Source of the DNA: Symbiodinium natans
Taxonomy: Eukaryota; Sar; Dinophyceae; Suessiales; Symbiodiniaceae
Length of the DNA stretch: 64,000 nucleotides
Direction: 5' to 3'
Assembly: GCA_905221605.1 (NCBI GenBank)
Contig: CAJNDS010002801.1
Span: 998,618-1,062,617, forward strand
In this document: positions 23,289-35,296 of the stretch, piece after piece
Layout: the number at the start of each line of letters is the position of its first letter
Numbering within the stretch: position 1 is the stretch's first letter
Program-made: the position numbers and the translations under genes
Notes under the pieces: model-generated
What the model saw: only the letters and a program-made list of their open reading frames with translations
What the model was told of the DNA's origin: nothing
Databases searched by the model: none

Positions 23289-24951
23289 AACTGCCGATGT
23301 GTGGTGGCCCCAAACCCGGAACCTCAAACTCATAGATGAGCAAAAAAGTTAAGGGGTAATGAGGGTGAGTTTAGCAAGTTGAATAAATCCAATGCTGGCC
23401 ATACACGCGAAGTACAGTGATGATTCGCCCTCTCCTTGGGCCGTCTCCTCAGGCTTCACAAAGACCCTTCCCAAAGGGTCTTTCTTTGCCAGCCGACCGA
23501 GTTTACTACGTAAGAATTTGCGAACAATTCGTTTGAGTGTCCAGTCCCGATACCTTGCAGGGAGGGGGGGTGGGGGAGCGGGTGGTGCGGGGATCCGTGC
23601 AGCAAACCGTGTTTGGGTGTTTCTTGCTCTGGGGCGTCGGAGTGTTTGAGTGTTCTCCTGGCATCTGGCTTACACGACCAGATTGTTTGAGTGTTTCGGT
23701 TTCTGCCGTTGAGTGAAACACCTTGACTTGTTTAGAAGCCTTGCCAGACACACAGAAACACTAAAGGCTCATTGCTGACCCGTTTGAGTGTCTGAGTGTC
23801 TCAGTGATTGGGTGTTTGCTTCATTGGTCGTCTAGCAATATGCCTTTTCTGCAGAGCTCTACCGTCGAAACCTTCAGCTGCCACAGGCCCCTGCAAGAAG
23901 AAAACCCCAAGCAGTCAGTACAGTCCTCAAAACCCTACTTTCCCACTTTTCCGTACCCGTTCTTCTACCCCCCGACTACGGTCCATTGAATGAATGGACC
24001 CTTTTCTGCCGTCGGAAGTCGGCTTCTAAGCACAGTTCCCCCCCCCCCACCGCAGCGCCTTCTTCCCAGAATTTCGAAGGGTGGGAGTGTCTGGCGGTCG
24101 GGCACACAGACACTCAGACGGCGCCTCGGGGGTTGCGTTCTTCAAAACGGATCCATGAGCTCCAAACGCCACGCCCATTACAAGCACTCCGCAGGGGCTT
24201 AAAGCTGAGCTTCAACAAACGCACGCGTGAACGACTGTGCGCATCGCCTTTGCGGCAACAGTGGGTGCCAGACCGTCTGAGTGTTTGTTTTTCTTTATTC
24301 TTTATTCATGTTGCGCCCCCATGTGCACGCTCTCTCCAAAAAAGCCGGGCCAGCCGCCTTTGTACCCTAGTATATATTTTTTGTTAGCTACTAAATATAA
24401 TCTATGTGTGTATATCTATATATTCATTATACGCCATTCTATATTATACATGGTGGCTGCTTTAGGCTGCTCGCCGACTTTGCGTCGACCACTGGCACCA
24501 AGCCTGCCTCGACTGCTTGAGGTACTTTCCACGGCTCCTTGGCTACGCGATAAGGCCTTCAGCCTACCTGAGAAGCTCGCAAGTTTCATACCACTGTTTC
24601 ATACCCAAGTTGGAGTATTTCATGTTTAAATGTCCGCTGTGGCTGAATTTTGGATCCTTGTGAGTAATTGGGGGGGGGGGGGATTGGTTGAAGGTGTATG
24701 CTTTTTTTGTACTGATAGGGTGTTTCTATTATCCTGGTTCGGAGTCTTTAGGGTCAGTGAAGGGACCTCGGCACGATTGGCGTCAAGACGGTGTCATTGC
24801 AAAGCGAAAGCATACAAAATGGTCGCATATTTGGTTCAAGTAACATTGCTATTTGGGGTATGTTGGTAAGATGGCATTTGGGGTGCCTGTTGTTGCAGTT
24901 GTGCTACACTGAAGATCTTGAGCGCTTGAGTTGATGTGACCTCGGTCTCAG

Positions 24952-25014
24952 GGTTTAGGGTTTAGGGTTTAGGGTTTAGGGCTTAGGGCTTAGGGCTTAG
25001 GGCTTAGGGTTTAG
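24952..25014. repeat. (TTTAGGG)4 passing into (CTTAGGG)4
   Basis: A telomere-like array with a clean internal switch from TTTAGGG to CTTAGGG units. Confidence 0.9.
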
Positions 25015-25942
25015 GTCCAGAGTGCCAGTGCTTCGGCCCAGGTTCTTCCAGCCCCGCACTCGTATGATCGTGCTGCCGCCGTCAACATCGCAGGAGGCCA
25101 GTGCGAGCCCTTTAAGCATCCAATTCCCCCACCCCCCCCCCCCTTCCCCCTAAACCCTAAACCCTAAACCCTATACCGGAAGCCCCGATGTGGACGTACT
25201 GTTCAGCTAGTGGGCGGCAGAAACAAACCCGAAACCGCAAACCAACCGCCAGCCCTGCTTTACGGCGACCAGACACACGACTCCGCTGGCAGGTAGACGT
25301 TATATTGGTTGGTGGTCTCTTTAAGTGGGGTTTCTGTTTTCTAGGGGGTTCTTATTGGGGGTATCTCGGGGTTATATGAAGGTATAAGGGCAACAGATAA
25401 AGAAACCACCGGCCTTTTTCAGGTGGACGACATTTGCTGCCACCTCCTCCTGCACGGCTTCGGGGTGCTGTCAGTGGCCAGGGCGCCTGAGTGTTCAGGG
25501 ACCTATTGCGGGTTTATAAGCCCTACAAACCCTTGACAAGCCCTATACAAACCCTATATAAACCTTTCTCAACCCTATAAACCCCATCAACCCCTGTACC
25601 CCCCCCCCCCTCCCCCGGGCAACCCCTCAGGCCTTCTGGGATGTTCACGGGTGTAGTACTTGGATAGAACCCTATTTGGGGTACTTATAGCACCATTTTC
25701 CAAGTGCCCCTGAACCTGCAAGCAGATAAGCCCTGTAATCCCCATAACACCCCGCCAAGTTTTGAGTAGGGATATATGTAGGGCAATTGTGGCTATAGTT
25801 GGTTATAGCCCTATTTAGGGAACCTATTATCCCCGTGTCCCCCCTGTAAACCTGAAGCCCTAAACCCCAAACCCCAAACCCCAAACCCCAAACCCCAAAC
25901 CCTAAACCCTAAACCCTAAGCCCTGTACAACCTCTCGGCAAG

Positions 25943-26030
25943 GTCCATCCAAGCTCGGAGAAGGCGCCGAAGGTCGATGCGTGCATCATGGTGCGCGGGA
26001 TGGGCATGCTGCCAGCCCAAGCCCCAGCAG
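25943..26030 (+). CDS. Well-bracketed exon of an unrecognised gene
   Basis: The left flank is CCCTAAACCCTAAGCCCTGTACAA with an acceptor at GGCAAG. The right flank is CAG|GTTTAGGGTTTAGGG. The 88 bp encode VHPSSEKAPKVDACIMVRGM then GMLPAQAPA, open in phase 0. This is the cleanest example outside the ABC gene of an exon between CCCTAAA and TTTAGGG arrays. Confidence 0.55.
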
Positions 26031-27343
26031 GTTTAGGGTTTAGGGCTAGGGTTTAGGGTTTAGGGGTTTAGGGTTTAAGGCTAGGGTTTAGGGGTTTAGT
26101 GCTGGGGGAGTTGGGTTTGGGGTTTAGGGCGGTTAGACGCTGCGTTTTTTCAAGGCTTGGGGCTGAGGAAATTATAGAGCTCCTAGGGCTCCTTGAATAG
26201 AGGAGAGGGGTTCCTGTTTTTGTTTTTGTTTAAGGGCTCTTTTGGGTTTAGGGTTTAATCACGAAAGCTAGCTCTGTGGAGCTGGCGGGAGTTGTCGTTT
26301 ACCCATCCACTGGTATTCACCTTGTCAAGAAGCTTCCAGGGAAAAAAAGGGTTCCACACCTTAACAGGTCCGAAACCCAAGACTTAAGGTGGGGGTGGGG
26401 GGGGGGGGGGCCCCCCCCCCCCCCCACCTCACCATCACCATTTTCGTGCCGGCCCCCCCCCCCCTCCTTTAAGGTGGTTGCGCGTGGGATAAGGGAGCGC
26501 CCCCCCCCTACCACCTTCAGGTCCCCCCCCCCCACAAGGTCCCCCCCCACCCCCCCCCAAGGTCCTCCCCCGCCCCCCACAGTCACCATGCTCTGAAGGT
26601 CTGTGGTACTTTGCAGAGGTCGTACTGAACAGAGCGTCCCTGTACCTAAACTTCGTTTGCGACACGGGGTTCCAGCGGGGGAAGCAAGGGGGCTGAAGGA
26701 GTTTAGGGCTTCAGATTTCGAGTTTAGGGGTCTTCGATCTTACCTGACTAACCGGTTGAGGCATGTGCCTGAAATACGGAAAAAGCTGCGCCGGCGGCTC
26801 CAAGTCCTGCCGACTCGCTGCATGCCACCCCCCTGTGGTGACTAGCTTTCGTAGCCCCTTCTCAAGTTAAGGTTTAAGGCAAGCGAGGCTAAATTCAGTG
26901 TTCCGGAGTTGAGGCTTTGATTCTGGGATGGTGTTCGGCAGTGATCTGCAGGAGGGGTCTCTTGCGGATGGGCTGCACGGACTTGCGATGGTGACCCTAA
27001 GCCCCAAACCTCAAACCCTCAAAAGACTGGTGGCACAAACAAACCCTAAACCTCCCATCTGCCAAAGCTTGCGACTTCCATACGGAGGTAAAGGTCCTTT
27101 CTCCCCCCTGTCTTACCTTCTAGGGGAGCTAAATCCCCCGATACCCTTAAGTCAATTATGGAGGTACCCCTCTAATATTCAACCCTCTAAGGGGACTATA
27201 CAGAGGCCTTCAATCCCTGATTCCCTACTAGGAAGTAAGGAAGAGTCAGTTTTTGCGAGGTGCCAGAGGAGAAGGTTGTGCAGGGTCCGGGCCCTCAGTG
27301 GTTGAATGCCTGGTGCTTGCAAAGCGTTCTCATTGCTCAGATG
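26031..27343. other. Intronic or intergenic DNA with G/C homopolymers
   Basis: It starts with TTTAGGG repeats. At about 26388-26425 a poly-G run joins directly to a poly-C run, and several C8-C13 runs separated by AAGGT follow to 26580. Frames here are low-complexity. No gene is supported. Confidence 0.5.
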
Positions 27344-27450
27344 TTGGGATGCTCCCCCTTATACTAGCAGTCCTTAGCCTTATTAGGGAGTACAGTACCC
27401 CGTATTGTAGTCCCTATTAAGGGCTGTTAGTATAAGGGGGAACATCCCAA
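27344..27450. mobile_element. Fold-back element, copy A (107 bp)
   Basis: The ends TTGGGATG and CATCCCAA open near-perfect inverted arms: CTCCCCCTTATACTAGCAGT on the left against CTGTTAGTATAAGGGGG on the right. The flanking octamers CTCAGATG and CTCATATG match at 7 of 8 bases and look like a target-site duplication. Confidence 0.85.
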
Positions 27451-28413
27451 CTCATATGCCTCATATAAGAATCACGGTAGTTTAGGGTTTAGGGCGCGGG
27501 GAGAACAGTAACAATCACAAGCGTGATGACTACAGCGGGCCCCTGTACGAGCAGCAAGTGAGACCGAAGCTTTGTTCAACTTTTGCAGGACTACAACCTG
27601 AGATAAGGTAACTTCTATCCCCGCTATATGGCCTGTAGGCATTACATGGGGATATTGGGACTTCGGTAACCGAAATCCTGTATATGGCCCTTTAAAGTGC
27701 GATGGAAGGATCCCATTTTCCTGTGAAGAGACAGCAATCTCTACGCGGCCTGCAGTTGTGTAGTTTGAGGGCCTGCTCAGTTAGAATTGATTGTGTAGGT
27801 TTAGGGTTTGGGGTTTAGGGTATAGGTTTAGGGCTCCCGTGCTATGTATGGGCGAACTAGTGGGCACAAAAGGCAGCGTTTCTGCTTTGCATTGAAGGAC
27901 ATGGACTCGGGTTTCACTCATTCCCCCACAAAACGACCATTCGCCTTACAGTGGAGCTTGCAAGATCGCACCCAAGGATTCAGGCTCCGATTTTTACCAT
28001 CGGACGGCTCAGACTCAGAATCTGCTCCTCCCAATAAAATGAAAACCCTAAACCCTAAACCCTAAAGGCCTTAACCTCTTTGAGAGCAACTTCAGGTACC
28101 ACTTGCTACCTGGGGCTGCCACCGGGCACCAAGTCGTTCCGGCCCCACTTCGTTTGGGGGTTTACGAAAATAGGGGGACCCCCTAAAATAGACCCCAATA
28201 GTAGGTTTAGGGTTTAGGGTTTAGGGTTTAGGGTTTAGGGTTGAGGGTTGAGGGTTTAGGGTTTAGGGTTTAGGGATCCCCTGAGAATAAGGACCCCCAA
28301 AAAAGGTACCCCTAACTTCGGGAATCCTCCCCCCTTGGGTTCTCTGTAGGGAGCGCAGGCCCTAACAGAAGCCCAAGCCCGGACAGTGACACGCTGGCCT
28401 TTGAATCCACCTG
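27451..28413. other. No gene seen; TTTAGGG arrays
   Basis: TTTAGGG arrays lie at about 27480-27495 and 28204-28275. A 73-codon + frame at 27844-28065 ends in CCCTAAA-derived codons and has no known motif. Confidence 0.45.
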
Positions 28414-28629
28414 TTGGGATGTTCCCCTCCTGCTAACAGTCCTTAGAAGGGATTATGTAATCTACTAGTTGCTTAAGAATTCCTTCCCCAAAAATAGAAA
28501 GAAACTCTTCCTTATAAGGGTAATATAGGGATTATTGTTTTTGATTCTTTTTTGGTTCTTAAGCAAATAGTAGTAATAGGGAGGACCATCATCGCCATTG
28601 GACTGTTAGTCTACGGGGGAGCATCCCAA
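28414..28629. mobile_element. Fold-back element, copy B (216 bp, longer centre)
   Basis: The left arm TTGGGATGTTCCCCTCCTGC then TAACAGTCCTTAG pairs with the right-end GGACTGTTAGTCTACGGGGG then AGCATCCCAA. The centre is longer than in other copies and has a second inner inverted repeat (TTGCTTAAGAATTC against TTCTTAAGCAA). CCTG flanks both sides. Confidence 0.8.
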
Positions 28630-30433
28630 CCTGTCTACTTCGAACCTTCAGGGCGACCACATGCAGCCGTATTCACATGATGGCCATAAGCCCTAAAAAA
28701 AAACCCTAGAAACCCTATAAACCCTAACAACCCTAACAACCCTAAGCCCTACAGGCCCTAAAGCTTCCCCTTGCTTGGGAACCATATCGGCTCAAGAGGC
28801 AAAGTCAGGCCCGTCACCGGAGTCGCGGTGCTCTCGTCCTTTGGGTCGTGGGCCGTGGGGGGGCTCCGGGTGTCCACATGTAAGGCAGGGGTCAGGGCTT
28901 CGGGTTTTTAGGGGTTGAGGGCTTTCGGGTTTTTTAAAGGGGTTCTTGGTTTGGGGGTTTTTGGGGCTCAGGGTTCTCGGGTCTTGGGGGTTCAGGGTTT
29001 GGGGGTTTTAGGGTTTAGAGTGCAACCTGTGCTATGCAGCCATCGCGAAGTAGCAGTCGGAAGGTGGTTACAGGAGGGGTACAGGATGCTGGGAGTATAG
29101 TGCTTTCGAGGTCGCGTTTAAGAGAAGGCCTCGATGTTGAGTCGCGATATGGTCAGCTCAGCGCTTAGAAACTTCGCCGGATGCCCCGATGAAAAAAGCC
29201 CTAAACCCTCAATCCTAAACCCTATCCGTACACCCGCAAACCTCTTCCAGGGCCTTCTAGCTCGAGTTCTGTTCCCAAAACCCCAACCGTCTCAGCCTCA
29301 AGACATCCCCAAGATGCCAGAATGCGGTTGTCAGGCGGCAGAGAGATGTGGCTCCTGTTTTCATGGCTCCTCTGCGGGTGCGCTGCTTTTCCAAGGCCTC
29401 GCCACCAAACAGGGCCATAGTGTTCGGGATGAAGGGACCGAATTTCTCTACTTCAGGGTTCCAACCCCAGGAGCTATCACAAAACTTTTTTTCATAATGG
29501 TTGCGACCTGCTTACGCCGCTGACGCAAGTCTATAGGGTCCAGGGATCCAGGCGCCGGCAACATGTTGATCTGAACGGTTGCGGGAGTAGGTTTCAAAGC
29601 CTAAGTTTAAATCGTATAAACCCTTGGCATGACGGAATCCATGAAGCGCCTGGTGTCCGAGACTCCCAAACGCCAGCCTTGTTTTACAGAGGGACAAGCC
29701 CCAGCACCTCGTCATGGCAGAAGGTTGCTGCAACCCATGCCCCTGCATGTGAAGCAGGGCTCGCCAGAAGGTACTTAGGGTTCAGGGTTTCGGAACTATA
29801 CGCCTCCTGAAGAAAAAATTTGCTGGTAGCAACAAGCACCCTATGCCACATTTTTGCAGCGACCCTGCGCGAGATGTGACCGGAGCCCTTACCACCCCTG
29901 ACCCCTCCTCAAAAAAACACACACACAAGAAAAAAACAACAAGGATAAGAATTCGCTGATTCACTTCAGCCCAAGAGCCCTGAACCCTGAGAATCCTACA
30001 ACTTCAACGCAGGAGTTCTCCTGCGCTGGATGAACACCTTCTTTCCGAGGTCCTCTTCCCAACAAGGACCGGGATGCGTTTGGCACCCTGTAGCTTAGTT
30101 GTAGAGTAGGTAACCTTTAGCCTTTTTTGGGTAGTAGAATCCCCTTAGAATCCCAAAGATTCACCTTTAGTTCCCCTAGGTACTGGACAACTAGGGTAGG
30201 CTTCAAGGTTTTTGGGGGCTTCTAGGGATGTAAGTTTTTGAAGGATGCATGGAGCAACGAAGGTTTGTATAAGTTTTTTTGGTGTTTTTTGCTTTTAGGG
30301 TGTAGGCAAGACCTTTGTAGTGTCCCAGGAGTCCAAACCGAAGTTCCGATTTCCATCTGGCTGGCATAAATTCTTACACCATGTAACACCCTGAACCTTG
30401 TTACTTCTTAGCTGCACCCAAACCCGAAATCCA
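28630..30433. other. Intergenic, no gene identified
   Basis: It contains CCCTA-type words near 28695-28760 and TTTAGGG-like words near 28990-29015. A 129-codon + frame (29134-29523) has a Cys-containing stretch ECGCQAAERCGSCFHGSS that could be an exon, but its boundaries are unclear. Confidence 0.4.
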
Positions 30434-30455
30434 GCCGTAGCCACTTTGGCTCGCG
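30434..30455 (+). other. Relict dinoflagellate spliced-leader sequence
   Basis: CCGTAGCCACTTTGGCTCGC plus a final G matches the dinoflagellate spliced leader (CCGTAGCCATTTTGGCTCAA plus G) at 18 of 21 defined positions. It lies 54 nt upstream of the ATG of an intact intronless gene on the same strand and is preceded by CCAG. Genomic spliced-leader relicts next to intronless genes are an established sign of retroposed, trans-spliced mRNA in dinoflagellates. Confidence 0.8.
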
Positions 30456-30509
30456 CCCTGGAAAACTTGCGGGGCCCGTTTTGATAGTCCAACTCGTTGA
30501 ATCCGTAAC

Positions 30510-31475
30510 ATGCTCCAACTTCTTTCGATCCTTGCCGTGGGCGCGGTCGCCTCTCAAGAGGCGCCGAGCGCCGGCACCAGCTCTGTTCTTGTGGAGCTGG
30601 ATGGAAGCGGACAGCCGTCCATGGTGGAGTCCTCCGAAGAGAAGCCCTGGCCCTTAAAGAATCCGCCGAAGTATGATGACGATGTCGAGAAGGCTTTGCA
30701 GAATGCAAACCTGACCGGTGGCGAGCGGCAGGAGGTCGAGAAGACACTGGATGAGTTTTTGAACAAGTCGAACATCCCAAAGCGGGCGTCTCTGGTCCAG
30801 CTGGAGGCCAACCCTCACACCGTTGCCCTGAGGAACCACACAGAAATTGTCACCAAGAAGGGCACGGACCCCAAGCTCAAGGCCCTTAACGCCCAGCACG
30901 AGAATCTCACCAAGCTCGTCCACGACCAGGCAGAAGGCGTGGCTCACACTTCTGCGGTTTTGAGTCGCAACAAGGATGACATCGACAAGCAAGCTGCAGA
31001 AGTCGACCGTGTTGCCGACCTCTACAACGCGTCACACGCCGAGACGCAGAAAGCCAAGGATGCGTACAAGGCTCACTTGGTCGCCCTCGCAGTTGCCAAG
31101 AAGCGCCGCGATGACTTGAAGCACAAGGCGGACGACGCCCGCAAGACGCTCGAGAAGGTCGTGCCGGAGTACAACGCTGCGGAGTACAAGCTTGGCATCC
31201 TGATGTCACAGACGCCGTGGTTGAAGGATGAAGCGAAGAAGAAGGCAGATGACGAGGGCAAGAAGGCCGACGACCTCGAGAACACTGTCAAGAAGGACAA
31301 GGAGATGCAGGACAAGCTGAACGGAGACGACAAAGCTTTGCAGGAAGCGATCGCGAAGCTGAACAACCTCGAATCCGCCCGGAAGCGCATCGAGGAGAAG
31401 ATTGAGCACTACAACAGCGCTCCTGGGTTGGCGCCTGTGCCCGTGCTTCTCGCGCTCCTCCTCGGCCGAATATGA
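30510..31475 (+). CDS. Secreted coiled-coil protein, probably GPI-anchored
   Basis: An uninterrupted 321-codon frame starts at ATG 30510. Residues 1-16 are a short signal peptide (MLQLLSILAVGAVASQ). Residues about 55-300 are highly charged, Lys/Asp/Glu/Ala-rich and have coiled-coil character, for example DDLKHKADDARKTLEKVVPE and DEAKKKADDEGKKADDLENT. Five N-glycosylation sequons are at N67, N85, N109, N132 and N173. The C-terminus has small residues (NSAPG) followed by the hydrophobic tail LAPVPVLLALLLGRI, the layout of a GPI-attachment signal, though a weak membrane anchor is also possible. There is no enzymatic domain; a surface or matrix structural role is inference. The gene is intronless and GC-richer than its flanks. 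A spliced-leader relict just upstream argues for a retroposed copy that has kept an intact frame. Confidence 0.85.
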   Translation: MLQLLSILAVGAVASQEAPSAGTSSVLVELDGSGQPSMVESSEEKPWPLKNPPKYDDDVEKALQNANLTGGERQEVEKTLDEFLNKSNIPKRASLVQLEANPHTVALRNHTEIVTKKGTDPKLKALNAQHENLTKLVHDQAEGVAHTSAVLSRNKDDIDKQAAEVDRVADLYNASHAETQKAKDAYKAHLVALAVAKKRRDDLKHKADDARKTLEKVVPEYNAAEYKLGILMSQTPWLKDEAKKKADDEGKKADDLENTVKKDKEMQDKLNGDDKALQEAIAKLNNLESARKRIEEKIEHYNSAPGLAPVPVLLALLLGRI

Positions 31476-33860
31476 GCTCAGAATAGCTCAGATTGAGCAA
31501 GGGACTAGGGGAGGGGAGGCCACACGGGCCACCCTCAGCCAATCTCATTACCAACGCCCGTGAATGGGAAGGTTAAGAAAGAGGCCCTGATCAGCGTGTC
31601 AATGGCGGCGGTGGGTGATGGGGTTTCAGTTGCCTGGGTTTGCCTTCCTCGTTGATACGCTGGGGCCCATGGGGTGGCGACGCACATGCACAGATTGAAG
31701 CACTAGTGTTTGGCCTCCGCTTTCGTGCATGATTGACCTGCTTGTTGTTTGTGCTTGTTGTTGAGGAGAAGGGCTGGTAAATTTGGTTTCGCCTGCCTCA
31801 ATATGACTCAATGACCTTGCCGGCCGTGTGCGAGAATGAGCGTCGAAACCCTACACCCAAAACTCTCCCGAAATCTTGTCCTTTCTGGAACGACTCCCAC
31901 CGTGACACTTCACTAGGCCGCGGCTGCACAGCGATGCGCGCGTCGACGGCAGCTCTCACTTGACAGGACTCTGCTTTAACGGTCCAGGGTTTAGGGTTTA
32001 GGGCATTGCATACGGACTGATGAAGTCGGTTCCCGTCGAAGGTGTGAGAAGCTCAACGTCGAGTGCGTTAACCACGGTAAGCTAGAGTCGGTCAAGTATA
32101 CGTTGTGCCTGTTGACCCATAGTGTTGAGGGTTTAGGGTCCCTGTCAATCAAAGGGGAAATTGAACGCAGGGAAGGATAGAATCAGAGTTAGAGCATGTG
32201 TGTTCTTTCGCACGGTAATCCCAAAAAAAGATTGGGTCCGGAGCGGTAGTATAGCTGAGCAGTGCACGCAGGATGACATTGTCATGAAAGCGACGCTTAG
32301 TCTTGCTGCGAGGTTGCTCCACTTGCAGAAGGGTTGATATGGGCCCTAAACCCTAAACCCGAAATCCGAAACCCTGATATGGCTGGCTGGACCGAGGTCC
32401 TTGTAGCATAGCTTGACTTCAGCTCTGTCAGCTCCCTCCTAAGCCCTGAACTAAGCCCAGTATATGTATGTATATATATATAGACCCAAATTATACACAT
32501 TATATACATATATATATATATGTATGTACCTATGCCCTAAAACGCGGGAGTACAGGACACAAACTGGCATCGCTGGTTGATGCCAACCCCTTCGAGAGTG
32601 TCACGCGACGGCAGCGACATTTTCCCTTGGAGCGTCCTCGCAACTCACTGTTTTGGCTCTAGACCTTATAAATCCTGAGCTCCAAAAAAACTAAACCTAA
32701 GCTCTCAATCTGAAACCCCCATCCCTCAACCCTAAACTCCGTAAACCCCTAACCCTCCTTGAAAACCCATCGCTAGTTTCATCTCAGGGTTTAGGAAATG
32801 GGCTTCGAGATTCGAATGCCGAAGGCTCAGACGGCCCTGAAGCCCCAATATCCTCTGATGGTTTAGGGTTTAGGGTTCAGGCAAAAGGCGAAAGAGTATT
32901 TGGAGCCTTTGGGAGAGGCCTTGAACTTGTTGGTGTCCGTATCGACCCAAAGCAGGGCACTTTTTCCGTGTAGATCCACATCTGTATCAACCTGGGTTTG
33001 TTGACGGGGGAAGGGATATAAAGGCATGCATATGATGCCTTAGAATACAGGGCCTTATGTAACGAGAGTTCAAGGCTCCTGCAAGCGGATGGACCGAGCA
33101 TAGACAGGCGCACGTCTCAGTCAGCAAGTTCAAGGCTCTCGTGGCCTTTTGGTGCTGCAGTATCAAAGCTCATGCCTTTCTAAGCCGAATGGAGCCGAGA
33201 CTGAGGAAAGTAGGCTTCGGGCTTAGGGTTTCGGGACCCTGTGGCCGGAACGAAACAAAAGGGAGCCTGAGGGAGGGCTCGTGAGCGCGGGTGTCTTGGG
33301 GACAACTGAGGCCACAACAAATCGCACATCTCACGAGCACCACAATGCGAGCAGCCTGGCAGAGAGACTGTGCGCAGGTTTACTCACACAATCGTAGATG
33401 TTACAGCCGCTATAGGGGTCGTATCAGACTTATGCAGAGTCTCCTTTGAGTCTTCAAGGGGATGTGCTAAATCATTTCGTGCCTCCTTCAGTCGGCATAT
33501 TCTTGGCAGTTCCGCTCGGAACCACATCATGGCTCCCAAACTAGCCGTCTTGTCAATGTAGGCCGCTTCCATTGTGACATGGGGTAGGAATTACAAAACA
33601 AAAGATGATATTTCGACCCTAAACCCGAAGCCCTGAAGCAATGGCCAACGCCGCGAGACTCTCAAGTTCACTCTAACCCCTAAGCCCCTAAACCCTTGTG
33701 TAAACTCCCTAAGAAACACACACCCAAGGCAAGAAGCTGCTGAACACCCCGCAGAAGGAGCACTGGGATGTCGGCAAGCCTTGTGACGAACCCTAGGCAT
33801 GGGGAGGGTTTAGGATTTAGGATTTAGGGTTCTTCGAAATTTTAACCAGAACCCTACATT
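31476..33860. other. Intergenic, no gene identified
   Basis: A diverged copy of the dispersed 31-bp motif lies at about 31814-31845, just before CCCTACACCC. An imperfect TA-rich palindrome (TATATGTATGTATATATATA facing ATACATATATATATATATGT) lies at 32460-32526. A weak exon-like island at about 33728-33792 encodes KKLLNTPQKEHWDVGKP and is followed by TTTAGG words. Other frames of about 60 codons have no motifs. Confidence 0.4.
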
Positions 33861-33962
33861 TTGGGATGTTCCCCCTTGTACTGACAGTCTCAAATAGGGA
33901 CTATGCTAGGGGGTACCATAAACCCTATTAAGGATTGTTCGTAGAAGGGGGGAACATCCCAA
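33861..33962. mobile_element. Fold-back element, copy C (102 bp)
   Basis: Ends TTGGGATGTTCCCCCTTGTA and GGGGGGAACATCCCAA. The flanking octamers CCTACATT and CCTACACC match at 6 of 8 bases. The inner arms (ACAGTCTCAAATAGGG against CCCTATTAAGGATTGT) are more diverged than in copies A and F. Confidence 0.8.
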
Positions 33963-34347
33963 CCTACACCCGAAGACCCTACAAACCCGAAGTCCCCAAC
34001 AGCTTTGCGAGGGAGGGTCCTGCTGCGCTGGGAAGGAGCATGACAAGATGTTTGTCCTGTCACACTTCTGGCTACCGAAACTTGGCTTCCAATTGCTACG
34101 TCTCAGGGTCTTCGCGGCTTGGGGGTTTAGAGTTTTTAAGGAAACCTTAAACTGTGAACCCTGAACCCTGTCGGGTTTGAGAGGTACGGAGTGTCTTGGG
34201 CTGGGTTGTCAATCTTGCGCACCCGAACCCCTTGACACCCCTTGCAAAGCCTCATTTCAAAGCTCCCAGCCTTGTAACCTCCTTTCCTGACACACACCTT
34301 GCACATATTCGGTCCACAAGCGGGCCAGGGTTGTTCCGCGTTTAGGC

Positions 34348-34428
34348 TTAGCTTTAGGGTTTAGGGTTTGGGGTTTGGGGTTTGGGGTTTGGGGTTTGGG
34401 GTTTGGGGTTTGGGGTTTGGGGTTTGGC
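34348..34428. repeat. (GGGGTTT)n telomere-variant array
   Basis: After two TTTAGGG units the repeat becomes TTTGGGG for about ten units. The 7-bp period is unchanged. Confidence 0.9.
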
Positions 34429-34989
34429 CGCAGCTTTCAGGATCCTGCTGGTGTCGTCGCTCCTTTTCGAGGCACGTTTCTACTCGAGCACAGCTTCGAA
34501 CCTCCCGAAACCAAGACCCCCCCGGGCCTCATAAGCATGGCCATCAACCAAAGTGATATCCCTGAAGTCAGGTGGGGGGGAGTGCGTTTTCCCCGAATAT
34601 GGTCAGTGGCCTGCCTAGTGCCATGTCTTTCTTGGCATCATGGGGAAAGCCGCAAGGAGGCGTATAATGAAACTTATACATGGTATCTACATGTATGGAG
34701 CATTTCAACGCGCTGCGCCCTGTAGGCGCTCCACCTCAACTGGTCTGAAGTGGACTGGTCCAGGAGCGCACAGAGGGCCGATGCTGCCGAAGGCACCACT
34801 GAGAAGGGACGGAATGGTGCGTAGTAGGAGGGGGAAGAGTCAGGAAGAGTTCGGTGAGCATCCATGTAGGTAAAGACTGTTGTGCAAGAGCGGCGGTTCT
34901 TCGCAGTCCGCCGTTTGGATCTTCTAGCGAAGCTAGCTCAGCTCTTCAAGGCTTGACTCCACGAACCGCTCCGAAAGAGGCGGCCTTAG

Positions 34990-35276
34990 CCCTAAACCCT
35001 AAACCCTAAACCCTAAACCCTAAACCCTAAACCCTAAACCCTAAACCCTAAACCCTAAACCCTAAACCCTAAACCCTAAACCCTAAACCCTAAACCCTAA
35101 ACCCTAAACCCTAAACCCTAAACCCTAAACCCTAAACCCTAAACCCTAAACCCTAAACCCTAAACCCTAAACCCTAAACCCTAAACCCTAAACCCTAAAC
35201 CCTAAACCCTAAACCCTAAACCCTAAACCCTAAACCCTAAACCCTAAACCCTAACCCTAAGCCCTAAGCCCTAAAC
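34990..35276. repeat. (CCCTAAA)~40, the longest telomere-type array here
   Basis: About 286 bp of nearly perfect CCCTAAA units, ending in CCCTAAC and CCCTAAG variants. The acceptor of the exon at 35297 follows within 25 bp. It is interstitial, because unique and coding sequence lies on both sides. Confidence 0.97.
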
Positions 35277-35296
35277 CATGCCCATCCCTTCTTCAG

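Noticed and set aside
28782-28796. Second spliced-leader relict (CCATATCGGCTCAAG)
   Set aside because: It matches the last part of the leader but only about 15 of 21 positions overall, and no intact gene follows. The chance of coincidence is too high.
34990-35276. A true chromosome end at the 286-bp CCCTAAA array
   Set aside because: Unique and coding sequence continues on both sides, and shorter arrays of both orientations occur all over the window, so it is interstitial.
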